A stretch of DNA of 6,388 nt from an uncultured Blautia sp. (GTDB taxonomy: Bacteria; Bacillota; Clostridia; Lachnospirales; Lachnospiraceae): the NCBI GenBank assembly GCA_934408705.1, contig CAKRVL010000123.1, positions 1 through 6,388 of the forward strand, read 5' to 3'. The notes beneath the pieces were generated by a model. The model searched no databases and was not told the origin of the DNA. It saw nothing but the letters and a program-made list of their open reading frames with translations. Below, piece by piece: positions 5,759 through 6,388 of this stretch. A program made the position numbers and the translations under genes. The first letter of the stretch is position 1. Every line of letters begins with the position of its first letter.

Positions 5759-6388
5759 TTATTTAGTACCGAAAATTCTGTCTCCGGCATCTCCAAGTCC
5801 CGGGCAGATGTAAGCGTGGTCATTCAGCTCTCTGTCCAGATGACCTACATAAATCTGCACATCCGGGTGTGCCTCATGAAGCCGCTTCAGGCCTTCCGGA
5901 GCTGCGATCACGAACATACATTTAATGCTCTTTCCGCCGTGCTCCTTAATGAAGTTAACAGCAGAAATAGCGGATCCACCGGTGGCAAGCATAGGATCGA
6001 CCATAACGATAAGACGCTGTTCAATAGGATCCGGAAGCTTACAGTAATACTCATGTGGTTCATGGGTAACCGGATCACGGTAAAGTCCGATGTGACCAAT
6101 CTTAGCAGATGGAACTAAGGTGGTGATACCGTTTACCATACCAAGACCTGCACGAAGAACAGGAACAACAGCAAGCTTCTTACCTGAAATCATAGGAGTC
6201 TTGCAGGATTCAATAGGAGTCTCAACCTCAACATCCTCCAGTGGAAGATCGCGAAGAGCCTCAAAACCCATAAGAACAGCAATCTCTTCGATAAGCTTAC
6301 GGAATTCATTCGTTCCGGTCTCCTTATTACGAAGAATGGAAATCTTATGCTGGATCAGCGGGTGATCCATAATAAAAATATTGTCAAT
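5759..6388 (-). CDS. upp: Uracil phosphoribosyltransferase (start codon outside window)
   Basis: Upp makes UMP from uracil and PRPP, the pyrimidine salvage reaction, in the cytoplasm. Counting from the in-window methionine at 6370-6368, the protein shows DHPLIQHK at 2-9, [11 protein letters not shown] at 68-78, the PRPP-binding motif [12 protein letters not shown] at 123-134, and the uracil-binding C terminus [16 protein letters not shown] at 187-202. The frame stays open for six more codons to the window edge (I-D-N-I-F-I before the methionine), there is no ribosome-binding site upstream of that methionine, and the family normally has several residues before DHPLIQHK. The true start therefore lies just beyond 6388, giving a protein close to the usual 209 residues. 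It converges with the phosphatase gene and shares the terminator at 5660-5722. The 3' end, with TAA at 5761-5759, is complete. Confidence 0.97.
   Translation of the reverse strand: MDNIFIMDHPLIQHKISILRNKETGTNEFRKLIEEIAVLMGFEALRDLPLEDVEVETPIESCKTPMISGKKLAVVPVLRAGLGMVNGITTLVPSAKIGHIGLYRDPVTHEPHEYYCKLPDPIEQRLIVMVDPMLATGGSAISAVNFIKEHGGKSIKCMFVIAAPEGLKRLHEAHPDVQIYVGHLDRELNDHAYICPGLGDAGDRIFGTK

Overview
The window suggests a low-to-mid GC Gram-positive anaerobe of the class Clostridia, most likely a member of the Lachnospiraceae. The reasons are AG-rich ribosome-binding sites before nearly every gene, the style of the metG, tatD and upp proteins, a SpoIIE/RsbU-type phosphatase, and a foldable intergenic repeat of a kind I associate with that family. 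The genus cannot be resolved from the sequence alone.

Layout. (1) Positions 1-189 hold the last 62 codons of methionyl-tRNA synthetase (metG). (2) Positions 190-439 are non-coding and contain a roughly 170-bp element. A short terminal inverted repeat (229-236 / 391-398) encloses three further hairpins, so one strand can be drawn as a cloverleaf. (3) Positions 440-1429 hold moaC and a mogA-like gene, two steps of molybdenum cofactor synthesis, in a tight pair. (4) Positions 1430-1677 are non-coding. They hold a 13-bp direct repeat in two copies, a likely but modest terminator hairpin, and a good extended -10 promoter for the next gene. (5) Positions 1678-5652 hold four closely spaced + strand genes: tatD (metal-dependent nuclease), a class I SAM methyltransferase, a GNAT acetyltransferase with a C-terminal four-cysteine cluster, and a two-TM sensor with HAMP and PP2C (SpoIIE/RsbU-like) domains. 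(6) A very strong hairpin at 5660-5722 ends this transcript and probably also the convergent one. (7) Positions 5759-6388 (minus strand) hold upp, uracil phosphoribosyltransferase, whose start codon lies beyond the window.

How the genes work together. moaC and mogA act in the same pathway, before and after molybdopterin formation, and imply that moaA, moaD/E, moeA and a molybdoenzyme are encoded elsewhere. metG and tatD are often close neighbours in Firmicutes, so the moaC-mogA pair looks like an insertion into that pairing. The tatD-methyltransferase-GNAT-phosphatase string has one visible promoter and one visible terminator and reads as an operon, but its members do not form a recognised pathway. 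The methyltransferase and GNAT are separated by only three bases and may modify the same unknown substrate; that is inference.

Most of the window is ordinary housekeeping sequence. I see no complete new system. The items most worth a second look are the cloverleaf repeat, the GNAT with its cysteine cluster next to the methyltransferase, and the methyltransferase start, which should be a TTG rather than the longer ATG reading that overlaps tatD.
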